Assembly (NCBI GenBank): GCA_018644665.1
Contig: JABGQA010000058.1
Span: forward strand, 124,001 to 188,000
Direction of reading: 5' to 3'
Origin: Candidatus Poribacteria bacterium
GTDB taxonomy: Bacteria > Poribacteria > WGA-4E > GCA-2687025
Length of the DNA: 64,000 bases
The notes under the pieces are model-generated. The model was not told the origin of the DNA and ran no database searches. It saw only the letters and a program-made list of their open reading frames with translations. Positions 18,517-27,336 of this stretch are shown here, in pieces (position 1 is the first letter of the stretch; each line of letters opens with the position of its first letter). The position numbers and the translations under genes are program-made.

Positions 18517-18954
18517 TCACGCGGGCGTGTCCCCGGCGCCATCGGCGTCCGGCCAGCCGTCCACGGAGGGGCGCACATCGGCGTCGATCTGGTACGCTAC
18601 CGCGACCCGGTTCATCGCGTTGAACAGCTCCGTAACCGCGACCACCTCGGCGAGTCCTTGCCGGGTCAATCCCTGCTTCTGTAGCGCCGCGGAATGGGAG
18701 TTGACGCAGTACTCGCAGCCGTTCGTGATCGACACAGCGACGGCGATGATCTCCTTCGTCCGTCGGTCGAGGGCTCCGTCGGCCATGATCGTCTTGACCC
18801 GTCGCCAGCAGCTCTCCAGGTGGTCGGGGTCGATCGCGAGCGATCGCCATATGTTGGGGACGAAATCGATGCCCTTTGTGGCTTTGATGTCGTCGAACAC
18901 CTCGCGTGTCTTGCCCGTCGCTTCCGCGTCTTCGATGAGTGGGATGGTGGCCAT
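18517..18954 (-). CDS. AhpD/carboxymuconolactone decarboxylase-family protein
   Basis: The 145-aa all-helical protein carries the AhpD-like redox centre C80-E-Y-C83 with H87 in TNGCEYCVNSHSAAL, preceded by the acidic helix RRTKEIIAVAVS. This CxxC...H arrangement suggests alkylhydroperoxidase or thiol-disulfide activity rather than lactone decarboxylation. A strong GGAGG sets the ATG at 18954. The longer frame upstream has no family similarity. It lies 174 bp upstream of the NfnAB-like gene on the same strand, so the two could be co-transcribed. Confidence 0.88.
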   Translation of the reverse strand: MATIPLIEDAEATGKTREVFDDIKATKGIDFVPNIWRSLAIDPDHLESCWRRVKTIMADGALDRRTKEIIAVAVSITNGCEYCVNSHSAALQKQGLTRQGLAEVVAVTELFNAMNRVAVAYQIDADVRPSVDGWPDADGAGDTPA

Positions 18955-19275
18955 GCAATCCTCCGGTATGGGGTGTGAGTTGCGATCATGGTAGCGCGGC
19001 GGTCGGCGGCAATCGCCTTCCAACCGAGGACGCTCTCCTCCCCGCCCACCACGCGCGCGTAGCGACGGCGTCGCACAACGCGACGGCCCGCCAGACATGC
19101 AGGCGCGCGATGGCCGTCCTCGTAGATGCGCTGTTCAGGGCGATGTGGGAGGCGGTGACGCACACGGTCCGAGTTGGCACGGCACGTGCGTTCGACTCTG
19201 TGCCGGTCGGCGCCCGGAGGATGGGCGCGGTGGCCGGGCGACCGAGACCTCGTTGTCGCAGGGGGGCGCGGAGAG
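18955..19275. other. 321-bp intergenic region between divergent genes
   Basis: It lies between the AhpD-like gene (minus) and a small membrane-anchored protein (plus). I see no convincing gene, RNA or hairpin. Promoters for both genes must lie here, but none matches consensus well. Confidence 0.5.
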
Positions 19276-19707
19276 ATGTCCAAAACGCACATCGGCCGAC
19301 GCATGAGCTGGACCGCCCGCGTGCTGTTCGCCATCGCACTCTTGGCTGTGGTGGGCTATCGCGGAGCGCCTGAGGTCGTGAAGCTGCGGGCCACCCTACA
19401 GCCCTACGAATACGCCGGCACACCAGCGATGGCCACGCTCACCATTGCGGGCATGGAGGTCGTCGTCGACACGACCCGCGGAATCCTGCGTTACACGAAC
19501 CACGGGGAGAGCCCCGCAGCGATCCGCGTCCTTGATGTCGCGGGCGGGCACGTGTCTCGACGGGGCTACTTGATGAACGGCGAACGCGCGCAAGAGCAGA
19601 TCGGATGGCGTCACGGCGCGACGCTGGAGATCGTGGTCCATCGCTACGAAGGACAAGACCGCGGCGATGTGCGACAGGTCGAAACGAGGCAGATCACGCT
19701 GGGCTGA
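19276..19707 (+). CDS. Membrane-anchored protein of unknown function
   Basis: The 143-aa protein has one N-terminal hydrophobic helix (about residues 14-30, ARVLFAIALLAVVGY) and a soluble beta-rich domain (about 35-143, e.g. MATLTIAGMEVVVDTTRGIL and LEIVVHRYEG). No motif identifies a family. The ATG at 19276 follows GCGGAGAG, and upstream codons look non-coding. It converges with the end of the B12 importer operon, with a 15-bp gap. Confidence 0.5.
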   Translation: MSKTHIGRRMSWTARVLFAIALLAVVGYRGAPEVVKLRATLQPYEYAGTPAMATLTIAGMEVVVDTTRGILRYTNHGESPAAIRVLDVAGGHVSRRGYLMNGERAQEQIGWRHGATLEIVVHRYEGQDRGDVRQVETRQITLG

Positions 19708-19722
19708 TCCCGACGTACACGG

Positions 19723-20784
19723 CTACAGACTCCACGCCCGCCGGGACCGCAGAAGCACTATCAGGAACGGGCCGCCCAGAAGCGCCAGCACCGCCCCGAC
19801 GGGCAATTCCACCGGAGCCACCACGGTGCGCGCTAGCGTGTCCACGCCCATGACGAGCGTCGCGCCAGCGATCGCCGCCACGGGCGTCAGCCCGCGGTGA
19901 TCCGGCCCGACCACCAGGCGCACGATGTGCGGCGCCATCAGCCCGACGAACCCCACGATCCCGCACGCGGACACGGCCGCGGCCGTCAGTAGCGACACTG
20001 CCACCAGCAACCGACGGCGCACGCGGCGCACGTCGACGCCCAGGTGTTGGGCCTGCTCGTCACCGAAGACGATCGCGTTGAGTTCGCGCGCGTGCCACAG
20101 CACGATGGCCATCGGCGCGACCGACGCAATGGACACGACAGCGACGCGCCGCCAGTCGGCGTGCGAGAAGCTCCCCATCAGCCAGAACAGCACGCGGCCG
20201 ACGTCACGCTCCCGGAAGACGATCACGAGCGACGTCAGCGACGTCAGCAGCGAACTGAGCGCGATGCCCGTGAGTAGCAGCACGGCCGGGCCGGCGCGTG
20301 GTCCACGTGCGAGAATCCCGAGAAGCGCCATCGCTCCCGCCGCCCCGGCGAACGCCATCGTGGGAACGGCGCCGATCCCCAGCCACTGCCAATGTGCACG
20401 GATGAGGAATGCGGAGGTCGCCCCGAGAGCGGCGCCCGACGCGACCCCGAGGATGAACGGGTCCGCCATGGGGTTGCGGAACACGGCCTGCGTGACGACG
20501 CCCGAAGCAGCCAGAGCCGCGCCGACGAGCCCGGCCAAGACCACGCGCGGAAGCCGCACTTCGAAGAGAATCGCAGCGGAGGCGCCGGATTCGACGCCGG
20601 GCCCCACGAACGCTCGCAGGCCGGGGATGCGGGTCAGTAGCGCGCGGACGACGTCGCCCGGCGGGATGCCCGCCGCGCCGAGATAGAGCGACGCGACGCC
20701 GACGACGCACAGGCCGACACACGAGGCAGCCAGCGCCACGCCCGGGCGAACGGCTGCCGATCCTGGCCCTGGGGCGCGCTCCAT
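19723..20784 (-). CDS. btuC: FecCD/BtuC-family ABC importer permease (probable corrinoid uptake)
   Basis: The 353-aa permease has about ten membrane helices. It contains the BtuC-type signatures FEVRLPRVVLAGLVGAALAASG, FRNPMADPFILGVASGAALG and FVGLMAPHIVRLVVGPDHR. The last of these contacts the ATPase. It is the final gene of the riboswitch-led operon and starts 1 bp after the binding-protein stop. FecCD permeases carry iron-siderophore, heme or B12. The operon context, not the sequence alone, points to corrinoids. Confidence 0.88.
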   Translation of the reverse strand: MERAPGPGSAAVRPGVALAASCVGLCVVGVASLYLGAAGIPPGDVVRALLTRIPGLRAFVGPGVESGASAAILFEVRLPRVVLAGLVGAALAASGVVTQAVFRNPMADPFILGVASGAALGATSAFLIRAHWQWLGIGAVPTMAFAGAAGAMALLGILARGPRAGPAVLLLTGIALSSLLTSLTSLVIVFRERDVGRVLFWLMGSFSHADWRRVAVVSIASVAPMAIVLWHARELNAIVFGDEQAQHLGVDVRRVRRRLLVAVSLLTAAAVSACGIVGFVGLMAPHIVRLVVGPDHRGLTPVAAIAGATLVMGVDTLARTVVAPVELPVGAVLALLGGPFLIVLLRSRRAWSL

Positions 20785-20785
20785 A

Positions 20786-21727
20786 TCACTCACCGGCACC
20801 GGCGCCAGCGTGGGGGTCGTCGTCCTCGCGGAACAGGTCGGGGTAGAGCAGACGCGCCACGGAATCCACGGCATCCGCCAAACGCGGACCCGGACGGTTC
20901 ATGGCGTCGCCGTCGATGAGATACACGCGGCCCGTCTTAACGGCGCTGAGCGCGCGCCACCCGGCCCGGCTTCCGTCGAGCGCCGCTTCGAGGCTTTCCT
21001 CGAGTGTTACGAGGATGATGTTCGGGTCACGACGCAACAAGCTCTCGACGCTGAAGGAACTCCATGCCGAAGGCACATCAGCCGCCGCGTTCACACCCCC
21101 TGCGAGCGTGATCGCCTCATGGACGAAGCTGCCCGGGCCGGCTGTGTAGAGCGGCTCATGGCCCACCTCGTAGAAGACCGTCGGACGCTCCTCGGACGGG
21201 ACGTCGGCGACGACCTGCGCGACACGCGCCAACCGGTCCCGCATCACGGTGGCGACGGCCTCCGCCTCGTCGCGGGCGTCCAGAATCCACCCAAGCAGCT
21301 TCAGCGCCCCGTACACCCCCGCGACATCCTCCGACCCGACGACGACCGTACGAATGCGCAGAGCGTCGAGCCGCTCCACGTGCTGCTGCGACAGATCACG
21401 CATGAAGACGACATCCGGTCGCAGCCCGACAATCCGTTCGATTGACGGATCTACGAGCCCGCCAACCTTCTCGATATCCTCCGCCTCGGGCGGGTAATTG
21501 CTGAACCGGTCGATCCCGACGAGACGGTCCTCCACGCCCATCGCGAACAGCATCTCGGTCGTCGACGGCCCGACCGAGATGATGCGCGTGGGAGCAGCCG
21601 GGAAAGAGAGCACGCGCCCCATGTCGTCCTCGACACTCAGCGGGTAGGAAACCGCCTCCGCCGCCGCAGCGCCGGCCACGACATGCGCCAGCAGGAGACA
21701 TAGCACCGTGCTCGCGATGAACTTCAC
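20786..21727 (-). CDS. btuF: Periplasmic corrinoid-binding protein (BtuF/FepB-like)
   Basis: The 313-aa protein has a signal peptide (KFIASTVLCLLLAHVVAGAAAA) followed by a class III binding-protein fold. Markers are RIISVGPSTTEMLFAMGVEDRLVGI, a long backbone helix near residues 145-180, and FYEVGHEPLYTAGPGSFVHEAI. The two-lobe BtuF-type acid residues for docking to the permease are plausible but not proven. The GTG at 21727 overlaps the stop of the ATPase gene by 4 bp (GTGA), fixing the start. It should hand B12 or cobinamide from the periplasm to the permease. Confidence 0.88.
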   Translation of the reverse strand: MKFIASTVLCLLLAHVVAGAAAAEAVSYPLSVEDDMGRVLSFPAAPTRIISVGPSTTEMLFAMGVEDRLVGIDRFSNYPPEAEDIEKVGGLVDPSIERIVGLRPDVVFMRDLSQQHVERLDALRIRTVVVGSEDVAGVYGALKLLGWILDARDEAEAVATVMRDRLARVAQVVADVPSEERPTVFYEVGHEPLYTAGPGSFVHEAITLAGGVNAAADVPSAWSSFSVESLLRRDPNIILVTLEESLEAALDGSRAGWRALSAVKTGRVYLIDGDAMNRPGPRLADAVDSVARLLYPDLFREDDDPHAGAGAGE

Positions 21728-22581
21728 TCGGGGATCCCTTCGTCTGGGCGCGCGTCCCACACGTTCGCCTCGGGCGGCGAAGCGCACACGAACACGTGCG
21801 GCACATCGAGCAGCGGGTGCCGTGTCACCATCACAGGCGCGCGGTACACCTCGCGCAGCGTGTCGTCCGTGAGGACATCTTTTGGCTCGCCCTGGGCGCG
21901 GACACCGCCGTCATGGAGGAGGATCAGGCGATGGCAGTACTGCGCCGCGAGGTTCAGGTCGTGCATGACCGCGACCGCCGTCAGGCGTTCCTCGACGTTG
22001 CGGCGCGCGACGATGTCGAGGAGGCGCGTCTGATATCGAAGGTCCAGATGCGCGGTGGCCTCGTCCAGCAGCAGTATCGACGGGCACTGCGCCAACGCGC
22101 GCGCCACTGCGACCCGCTGCCGCTCCCCGCCGCTCAGACGCGTGATCGGACGGCGCGCCAGGTCCGACAGATCTGCCTCTTCGATCACCCGTGCGACGAC
22201 CTCGTCCCCTTCACGTGGCGATCGTGTCAGCCGGCTCTCGTGTGGCATCCGGCCCATGCGCACGGTCTCCTCGACCGTGAAGCCGAACGGCGTCGCGGTC
22301 TCCTGACTCACGACGGCGAGTTTCCTCGCCAGCGCCTTCGGCGCGTACGACGCGATGTCGCGGCCGTCCACAAGGACGTCTCCGCCCGACGCGCGGAGAA
22401 CCGCACTCATGGCGCGCAGCAACGTCGACTTACCGCACCCGTTTGGGCCGATCACGCCTACGAACTCGCCATGCCGGACGGCTACGTCGATGCCGCGCAG
22501 GACGGTGGCGCCGTCGTAGCCGACGTGGGCCTCGACAAGCTCCAGACGTGGCACCGCATCGTGTGGGGTCACAGCCTTCAT
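21724..22581 (-). CDS. btuD: ABC transporter ATPase (BtuD/FecE-like)
   Basis: The 285-aa ATPase has Walker A GPNGCGKST, signature LSGGERQRVAVARAL, Walker B ILLLDEATAHLD and the H-loop VMHDLNLAAQYCHR. These are in the standard order of FecE/BtuD ATPases. Its C-terminal extension (about residues 240-285) is slightly longer than the minimal domain. It starts with an ATG overlapping the cobS stop (ATGA), indicating translational coupling within the operon. It energises the importer formed with the two downstream genes. Confidence 0.92.
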   Translation of the reverse strand: MKAVTPHDAVPRLELVEAHVGYDGATVLRGIDVAVRHGEFVGVIGPNGCGKSTLLRAMSAVLRASGGDVLVDGRDIASYAPKALARKLAVVSQETATPFGFTVEETVRMGRMPHESRLTRSPREGDEVVARVIEEADLSDLARRPITRLSGGERQRVAVARALAQCPSILLLDEATAHLDLRYQTRLLDIVARRNVEERLTAVAVMHDLNLAAQYCHRLILLHDGGVRAQGEPKDVLTDDTLREVYRAPVMVTRHPLLDVPHVFVCASPPEANVWDARPDEGIPE

Positions 22582-23336
22582 GCGATGGCAGCTCCGAACG
22601 CCATGAGCGCGACGAGTTCCGTGACTTCGCACAGCGCGCCGTACGTGTCGCCCGTCATGCCGCCCAGGGAGCGCGCGATACGCCGCGCGACCCACCACAC
22701 ACAGACCGCGACCACGGCGAGACACACCCACGCGCGCAGCTCACCTACGGCCGCTACGGCGGCCAGCGTCAACGCGCCAGCGACAGCGAAATGCCGCCAC
22801 CGCGTCTGAGCCGCGAACGAGCCGCCCATGCCGCCCTCGGGGCGCGCGTAGGCGAAGGCAGCTCCCGCATAGACCATACTCAGGCGGCCGATCACCGGCG
22901 CCAGGAGGATCGCCCACCACACACGATCCTTCGGCAATGCCGTCAGCGCGCCCAGCTTCAGTAGGAGCAGCGCGGCCAGCCCCAACGCCCCGAACGCGCC
23001 GACCCTCGGGTCCTTCATGATGCGGAGTTTGTCGTCGCGTGACCGATGGCTCAGTAGCCCGTCGCAGGCGTCCATCAGGCCGTCCACGTGCAGCCCGCCG
23101 GTGACGGCGATCCACACGACCAACGCGACGACGAACGGCAGAGCGCGCCCATCCCACACGGCGGCTGACGCGTAGTACGCCACGAGCGCGACGCCTCCGA
23201 CCAACGCCCCCACGATCGGATAGCACGCCGCCGAAGGCCCGACGTCCTCGTCGCTGGCGTCCTCGGGGTACGCCACGGGGACTCGCGTCAGAAGCGCGAC
23301 GGCCATGCGGAACTGACGCCACGTGGAGCGGATCAT
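22578..23336 (-). CDS. cobS: Adenosylcobinamide-GDP ribazoletransferase (cobalamin synthase)
   Basis: The 252-aa integral membrane enzyme joins adenosylcobinamide-GDP to alpha-ribazole (or its phosphate), the last step of the nucleotide-loop pathway. The hallmark motif GLHVDGLMDACDGLLSHRSRDDKLRIMKD is visible in parts (LHVDGLMDACDGL, then RIMKDPRVGAFG), with several hydrophobic helices around it. The start ATG overlaps the cobU stop by 4 bp, and its stop overlaps the ATPase start in the same way. Confidence 0.95.
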   Translation of the reverse strand: MIRSTWRQFRMAVALLTRVPVAYPEDASDEDVGPSAACYPIVGALVGGVALVAYYASAAVWDGRALPFVVALVVWIAVTGGLHVDGLMDACDGLLSHRSRDDKLRIMKDPRVGAFGALGLAALLLLKLGALTALPKDRVWWAILLAPVIGRLSMVYAGAAFAYARPEGGMGGSFAAQTRWRHFAVAGALTLAAVAAVGELRAWVCLAVVAVCVWWVARRIARSLGGMTGDTYGALCEVTELVALMAFGAAIA

Positions 23337-23908
23337 CGTGGGTCGCCCCCGGCGTCGCCCTTGATGAGGACGGGTATGCCCGACGCACACAGGTACGCCG
23401 TGTCCGCAGCCGCCGCGAGTATCTGGTTGGCCGTCCCGGCGACATCGCGGTATCGCCGCGCCAGGCCGTTCAGCGGGACGATGCCCATCCCGACCTCGTT
23501 CGTGACAACGATCGTGTGCGCGTGGCACTCGGCGGCTACCCCGGCCAACGCCTGCACCTCCGATAGCGTCGCCTCGGCTCGTTCGTCGGTGAGGCTCTTG
23601 TCCTCCGGCTCGCGGCACAGCCAGTTGCTCACGAGCAGCGTAACGCAATCGACGATGACGACATCGTGCCGTTCCATGACAGCGCGCCGGACGGTGGCCG
23701 CCGCGGCGAACGGCTCCTCGTACGTCGTCCACTCGGCCGGTCTGTCCTCGCGGTGTTTGCGTATGCGCTCGGTCATCTCCCCGTCGCCACCAACGGCGGT
23801 GGCAACGAAGGCGACGGATTCCGGCCGGCGCGCGCGTTTCTCCGCCAGCTTCAGGGCCAGCGTGCTCTTGCCGCTGCGAGCCCCGCCCGTGATGAAGGTG
23901 AAGCTCAT
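23333..23908 (-). CDS. cobU: Adenosylcobinamide kinase / adenosylcobinamide-phosphate guanylyltransferase
   Basis: The 191-aa bifunctional enzyme phosphorylates adenosylcobinamide and transfers GMP to it. The P-loop is FITGGARSGKST at residues 6-17. The family segments VAFVATA, HREDRPAEWTTYEEP, IVDCVTLLVSNWL and VVTNEVGMGIVPLNGLARRYRDVAG follow in order. The ATG at 23908 overlaps the cobT stop (ATGA). The long upstream open frame is a shadow of cobT. Confidence 0.96.
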   Translation of the reverse strand: MSFTFITGGARSGKSTLALKLAEKRARRPESVAFVATAVGGDGEMTERIRKHREDRPAEWTTYEEPFAAAATVRRAVMERHDVVIVDCVTLLVSNWLCREPEDKSLTDERAEATLSEVQALAGVAAECHAHTIVVTNEVGMGIVPLNGLARRYRDVAGTANQILAAAADTAYLCASGIPVLIKGDAGGDPR

Positions 23909-24978
23909 CCCTGACCTTCCTCGGCCGTCGAGACACCGGCGTCGGCGAACGACGCCATCTCGCCGAGGACGAGTCCAGCGGCCTGCAGGATCGGCATGGC
24001 AAGCGCCGCTCCCGTGCCTTCCCCGAGACGAAGCCCCAGCCGCAGCAGCGGCTCGAGCCCCAGCCACTCCAGAGCGGCGGCATGGCCGGGCTCAGCCGAA
24101 CTGTGCGACGCGAACATGGCGTTCTTGGCGTCGGGACACAGAAGGGCGGCTATCAGAGCCCCCGCGGTGGAGATGAAGCCGTCCACGACTACCGGGACGC
24201 GGTTCGCGGCGGCGGCCAGAGTAGCGCCCGCGATCGCGCCGACCTCGAACCCGCCGACGCTGGCCAACAGCGCGACGGGATCGTCCACGGATGGCGCGTG
24301 CAGCGCGAGAGCGTCCTCGATGACCTGCACTTTCAGCGCGCGGCGGTCCTCGTCGATTCCGGTTCCCGAGCCTGTCAGATCCGCCACCGGCTTGCCCGTG
24401 ACGGCGGCTGTGACTGCCGTCGCCGCAGTCGTGTTGCCGATTCCCATTTCGCCCATCGCGATCATGTCGGCGCCGGCCGCGATCTCGCGCTGCGCGATGT
24501 CGATGCCGACTTCGAGCGCCGCGAGCGCGTCGCTCGCGTCCATCGCCGGGCCAACGCGCATGTTCCGGGTGCCAGGCGCCACCTTGCGAGAGATGAGGCC
24601 GGCCGGCGACCCCATGTCCGCGGCCACGCCAACATCCACGACGACCACCTTCGCGCCCGCGTGACGCGCCAGCACGTTGATGGCGGCCCCGCCCGCGAGG
24701 AAGTTCAGCACCATCTGCGCCGTCACCTCGGACGGGTAGGCGCTGACGCCCTCGGCCGCGACGCCGTGGTCCGCGGCGAATACGATCACGCGCTTCTCGC
24801 GGAAGCGCGGCTCGGCGTGGCCCGTCGCGGTCACGAGCCTGCACGCGACGCCTTCGAGGGCTCCGAGGCTGCCGAGCGGCTTCGTCAGGTTGTCCAGGCG
24901 GCGTTGTGTGTCAGGCGCCGACGTGTGATCGGGGGCGTCGATGCTGTCGATCGTGTCGCGTAGCAGCGCGCTGTCCAT
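23905..24978 (-). CDS. cobT: Nicotinate-nucleotide:dimethylbenzimidazole phosphoribosyltransferase
   Basis: The 357-aa enzyme makes alpha-ribazole phosphate, the lower-ligand nucleotide of cobalamin. Family landmarks are NLTKPLGSLGALE, FAADHGVAAEGVSAYPSEVT, MGEMGIGNTTAATA, GGFEVGAIAGA (with the catalytic-region Glu) and SAEPGHAAALEWLGLEPLL. I chose the ATG at 24978 because GGAG lies at a suitable distance. A TTG 15 nt upstream is the only rival. It is separated from the receptor gene by 28 bp and overlaps cobU by 4 bp. Confidence 0.95.
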   Translation of the reverse strand: MDSALLRDTIDSIDAPDHTSAPDTQRRLDNLTKPLGSLGALEGVACRLVTATGHAEPRFREKRVIVFAADHGVAAEGVSAYPSEVTAQMVLNFLAGGAAINVLARHAGAKVVVVDVGVAADMGSPAGLISRKVAPGTRNMRVGPAMDASDALAALEVGIDIAQREIAAGADMIAMGEMGIGNTTAATAVTAAVTGKPVADLTGSGTGIDEDRRALKVQVIEDALALHAPSVDDPVALLASVGGFEVGAIAGATLAAAANRVPVVVDGFISTAGALIAALLCPDAKNAMFASHSSAEPGHAAALEWLGLEPLLRLGLRLGEGTGAALAMPILQAAGLVLGEMASFADAGVSTAEEGQG

Positions 24979-25006
24979 GTCGGAACACTCCAAGGGCGAG
25001 GCGATA

Positions 25007-26968
25007 TCAGAGACTGGCGCCGACCGTGACGGAGAAGGCTCGGCCGGGCATGGGGTACTGCGGGATGATGACGTAGGCGCCGTCGAGAGCGTTGGTCACG
25101 TCGATCCTCGCCTCGTACTCCATCCCAGTCACGCGGAACCGACGCCACACCCCGATGTCCACAACGGAGTAGGCGGGGAGCGAATCCTTGTTGTCGGCTC
25201 GGGTGAAGCTGCTGCCCACCCATCGATGCTGGGCGCGCGATCCCCACGCGGCGGCGGTGTACATGACCTCGGCGGACGCCATGTGCTTCGGGATCAGGCG
25301 TAGTTGCTTGTCGTACGTCGAGTTCGTCTCCGGTGTGTCGCTGACGTCGACGGCGATCGTGCGCGAACCGCGCAGGGCCGCGCGCCACGGCCCCTGCCGG
25401 ACGGAGACGCGGCCGTCCCATCCCGACTTGCGCGAACGCGTCACATTCAACGGCGACCATGACCCGTTGGCGAGTGGCGCCCACTGTATCTCGTTCCTGA
25501 AGCGCGTGTGGAAACGCGACGCCTCCGCCGAGACGGAGCCATCGCTCCACCCGACGCCAACCGCGCGATGCGCGCCGCGTTCGGGTTCGAGGTCCGGGTT
25601 GCCGCCTGGCGTCCAGTAAAGGTCATTCAAGGTGGGCGCGCGGAAGCTCTCGCCGACGTTCGCGAATACGCGGGCCGACGCGCGTCGTAGGACGAATCCC
25701 GCGCGCGGGCTGACGACGGAGCCGAAGTCGCTGTAGGAATCCGCCCGGGCGGTGATGTCCAGTTGCGCCGTGTCGGCCGATATCGCCTCGGGCAGCTCGA
25801 TCCTGTGCAGCCCCATTACGAACGCGCCGCCCCGCAGTCGGTCGGTGTCGAGCACGTCCGTGCTCGTGATGGCTTGCCGCTCGCCATCGAGCCCGGCAGC
25901 GACGTGGGATGCTCCAAATTCACGCGATCCCACGATGCCCGCGTGCTGCATGTTCGGGCGATGCACACTGTCCACATCGAGTGGCGGGTCCAGATAGCGC
26001 TCCTTCGAGCGACGGGCGTTCAGCGTCGGCTCAATGCGCCACGCGCCCGCGTGCACGCGTCCTCGCAGGCCGAGTATCTGCTCGTCGTCCCACTGTCGCG
26101 CGTGGTCGTCTTCGGCGCGAGGCGGCGCGCCCGTGTCCACTCCTGGCGCGCCGGTTTCGCGACGCATCGCTACGGCCGTGAGCGTCCACTCTCCGAGCGA
26201 AATCGGCAGATCCCATCGCAGGCGCGCGTGGTCCTGCACGACGTCGGCATTTGTGCGGCGGCGGTCCTTGCCGTGCCACACGTACGGGAAGTCGTTCGTG
26301 GCCTCTCGCCTGCCGATCGACAACCGCACGCCACCCGAGGCCGTCGGCACAGTGAATCCGACGTCCGCGCTACGCAACCCGAAGGCGCCGGCCTGCATCG
26401 TCAATTTCACCGGGGGCAAGGCGTCGACTGGGAGGCCTTCGAGCAGTATCACGCCGGCTCCCGCCCCCGTGCCGTATTGGGCGGAGTGGCCGCCCTTCGC
26501 GACCTCCACGCTACGGAGATCGTCAGCGCGCCACAGGCTGACATCGCTCAGACTTCCCTGCATCGAGTCGAGCCGGACGCCGTCGGCGATGACCGTCGTG
26601 TGCCCGCCGGACGAACCGCGCACAGAGACGGACTGCAGCGCGCCCAGCGGGCCATAGCGTCGCACGCGCAGTCCGGCGAGCCCGTCGAGCGCCTCACCGA
26701 GCGTGTGCGACCCGCGAGCCGCGAGTTCGACCGCGTCCAGCGTCTCCACCGACGAGGACGCGGCAGCCGGATCGATATCTATGCGAAGCGCGCGCACGAT
26801 CGCCGGTTCGAGCACGATGTCGCGCGGAGCGACGTCGGGGTCGTCCTCGGCCGAGACCGTGATCGCCGCGGTCAGCAGAGCCAGGAACAGGCCTGCACAG
26901 AGAGTCGTGGTCGCGCTTCGGCGTGTGGAAACGGGTCCACGTAGTACCCGCGCACTGCGTGGCGTCAT
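25007..26968 (-). CDS. btuB: TonB-dependent outer-membrane receptor, probable corrinoid receptor (BtuB-like)
   Basis: The 653-aa protein starts with a signal peptide (TLCAGLFLALLTAAITVSAE). A plug domain follows at about residues 60-175 (LGEALDGLAGLRVRRYGPLG, SVSVRGSSGGHTTVIADGVR, RSVEVAKGGHSAQYGTGAGAG). The rest is a 22-strand-type barrel ending YPMPGRAFSVTVGASL. TonB-dependent receptors import large nutrients. The cobalamin riboswitch directly upstream and cobTUS plus an importer downstream indicate a corrinoid substrate. The ATG at 26968 follows GGGAGGG, part of which is caught in a hairpin. No tonB/exbBD genes are in the window. Confidence 0.92.
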   Translation of the reverse strand: MTPRSARVLRGPVSTRRSATTTLCAGLFLALLTAAITVSAEDDPDVAPRDIVLEPAIVRALRIDIDPAAASSSVETLDAVELAARGSHTLGEALDGLAGLRVRRYGPLGALQSVSVRGSSGGHTTVIADGVRLDSMQGSLSDVSLWRADDLRSVEVAKGGHSAQYGTGAGAGVILLEGLPVDALPPVKLTMQAGAFGLRSADVGFTVPTASGGVRLSIGRREATNDFPYVWHGKDRRRTNADVVQDHARLRWDLPISLGEWTLTAVAMRRETGAPGVDTGAPPRAEDDHARQWDDEQILGLRGRVHAGAWRIEPTLNARRSKERYLDPPLDVDSVHRPNMQHAGIVGSREFGASHVAAGLDGERQAITSTDVLDTDRLRGGAFVMGLHRIELPEAISADTAQLDITARADSYSDFGSVVSPRAGFVLRRASARVFANVGESFRAPTLNDLYWTPGGNPDLEPERGAHRAVGVGWSDGSVSAEASRFHTRFRNEIQWAPLANGSWSPLNVTRSRKSGWDGRVSVRQGPWRAALRGSRTIAVDVSDTPETNSTYDKQLRLIPKHMASAEVMYTAAAWGSRAQHRWVGSSFTRADNKDSLPAYSVVDIGVWRRFRVTGMEYEARIDVTNALDGAYVIIPQYPMPGRAFSVTVGASL

Positions 26969-26973
26969 GGCGG

Positions 26974-26994
26974 CCCTCCCGCGTTCTTCGCGGG
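26974..26994 (-). promoter_or_regulatory. Hairpin overlapping the btuB Shine-Dalgarno site
   Basis: Read on the minus strand, CCCGCG (26994-26989), loop AAGAA, and CGCGGG (26983-26978) form a perfect 6-bp stem. The Shine-Dalgarno GGGAGGG (26980-26974) begins inside its 3' arm. This is the expected layout of a riboswitch that blocks translation. Two further CGCGGG copies at 27066-27071 and 27077-27082 could compete for the CCCGCG arm. Confidence 0.6.
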
Positions 26995-27094
26995 GCGCCG
27001 GGTTCACAAACGTCCGGGAACGGCGGCGAAAGTGGGATCGCGCGCGTCCTGCCGGAGCCTGTTTCCCGCGTCTTTCCCGCGAAGACGTGAAAAC

Positions 27095-27290
27095 CGGTTG
27101 GGGCAGGTCTCCGGACTTGCCGCCGTCCCGGGTGGGACGTCCGCGCCGCCTTCCACGACTCGTTCTCGAGTCGCGTGGCACATGGCGCGAGCGCTCCGAA
27201 CTAGCGCCGACTTACCGTTGCGGGGCAGTCACGGAATTGCACCGTGTTCCCTATTCTCCCGCGCCGTAATCGCGCGGGCACCACCAACCG
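27095..27290 (-). ncRNA. Cobalamin (B12) riboswitch aptamer
   Basis: On the minus strand the element shows the conserved aptamer parts in order. First is the P1 strand CGGTTGG (ending near 27290), then GGGAA near 27250. Next come GGTGCAATTCC and the core GACTGCCCCGCAACGGTAA, and a variable arm with an inverted repeat around GACTCGAGAACGAGTC. The B12 box AAGTCCGGAGACCTGCC follows (27103-27119), and then the closing P1 strand CCAACCG. It lies 127 bp before btuB and should repress the receptor-cobTUS-importer operon when adenosylcobalamin is plentiful. Confidence 0.96.
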
Positions 27291-27336
27291 TGTGCTGCGT
27301 AGCCGATGCCGCCATCGCACGATGGCGACCGTCTAC

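Noticed and set aside
22578..24083. A single long gene covering cobU and cobS on the minus strand
   Set aside because: The upstream part of that frame is out of phase with cobU and meaningless; cobS starts at 23336 with an ATGA overlap.
26969..27181. N-terminal extension of the TonB receptor to 27181
   Set aside because: It would translate through the riboswitch B12 box and linker. The signal peptide and ribosome site fix the start at 26968.
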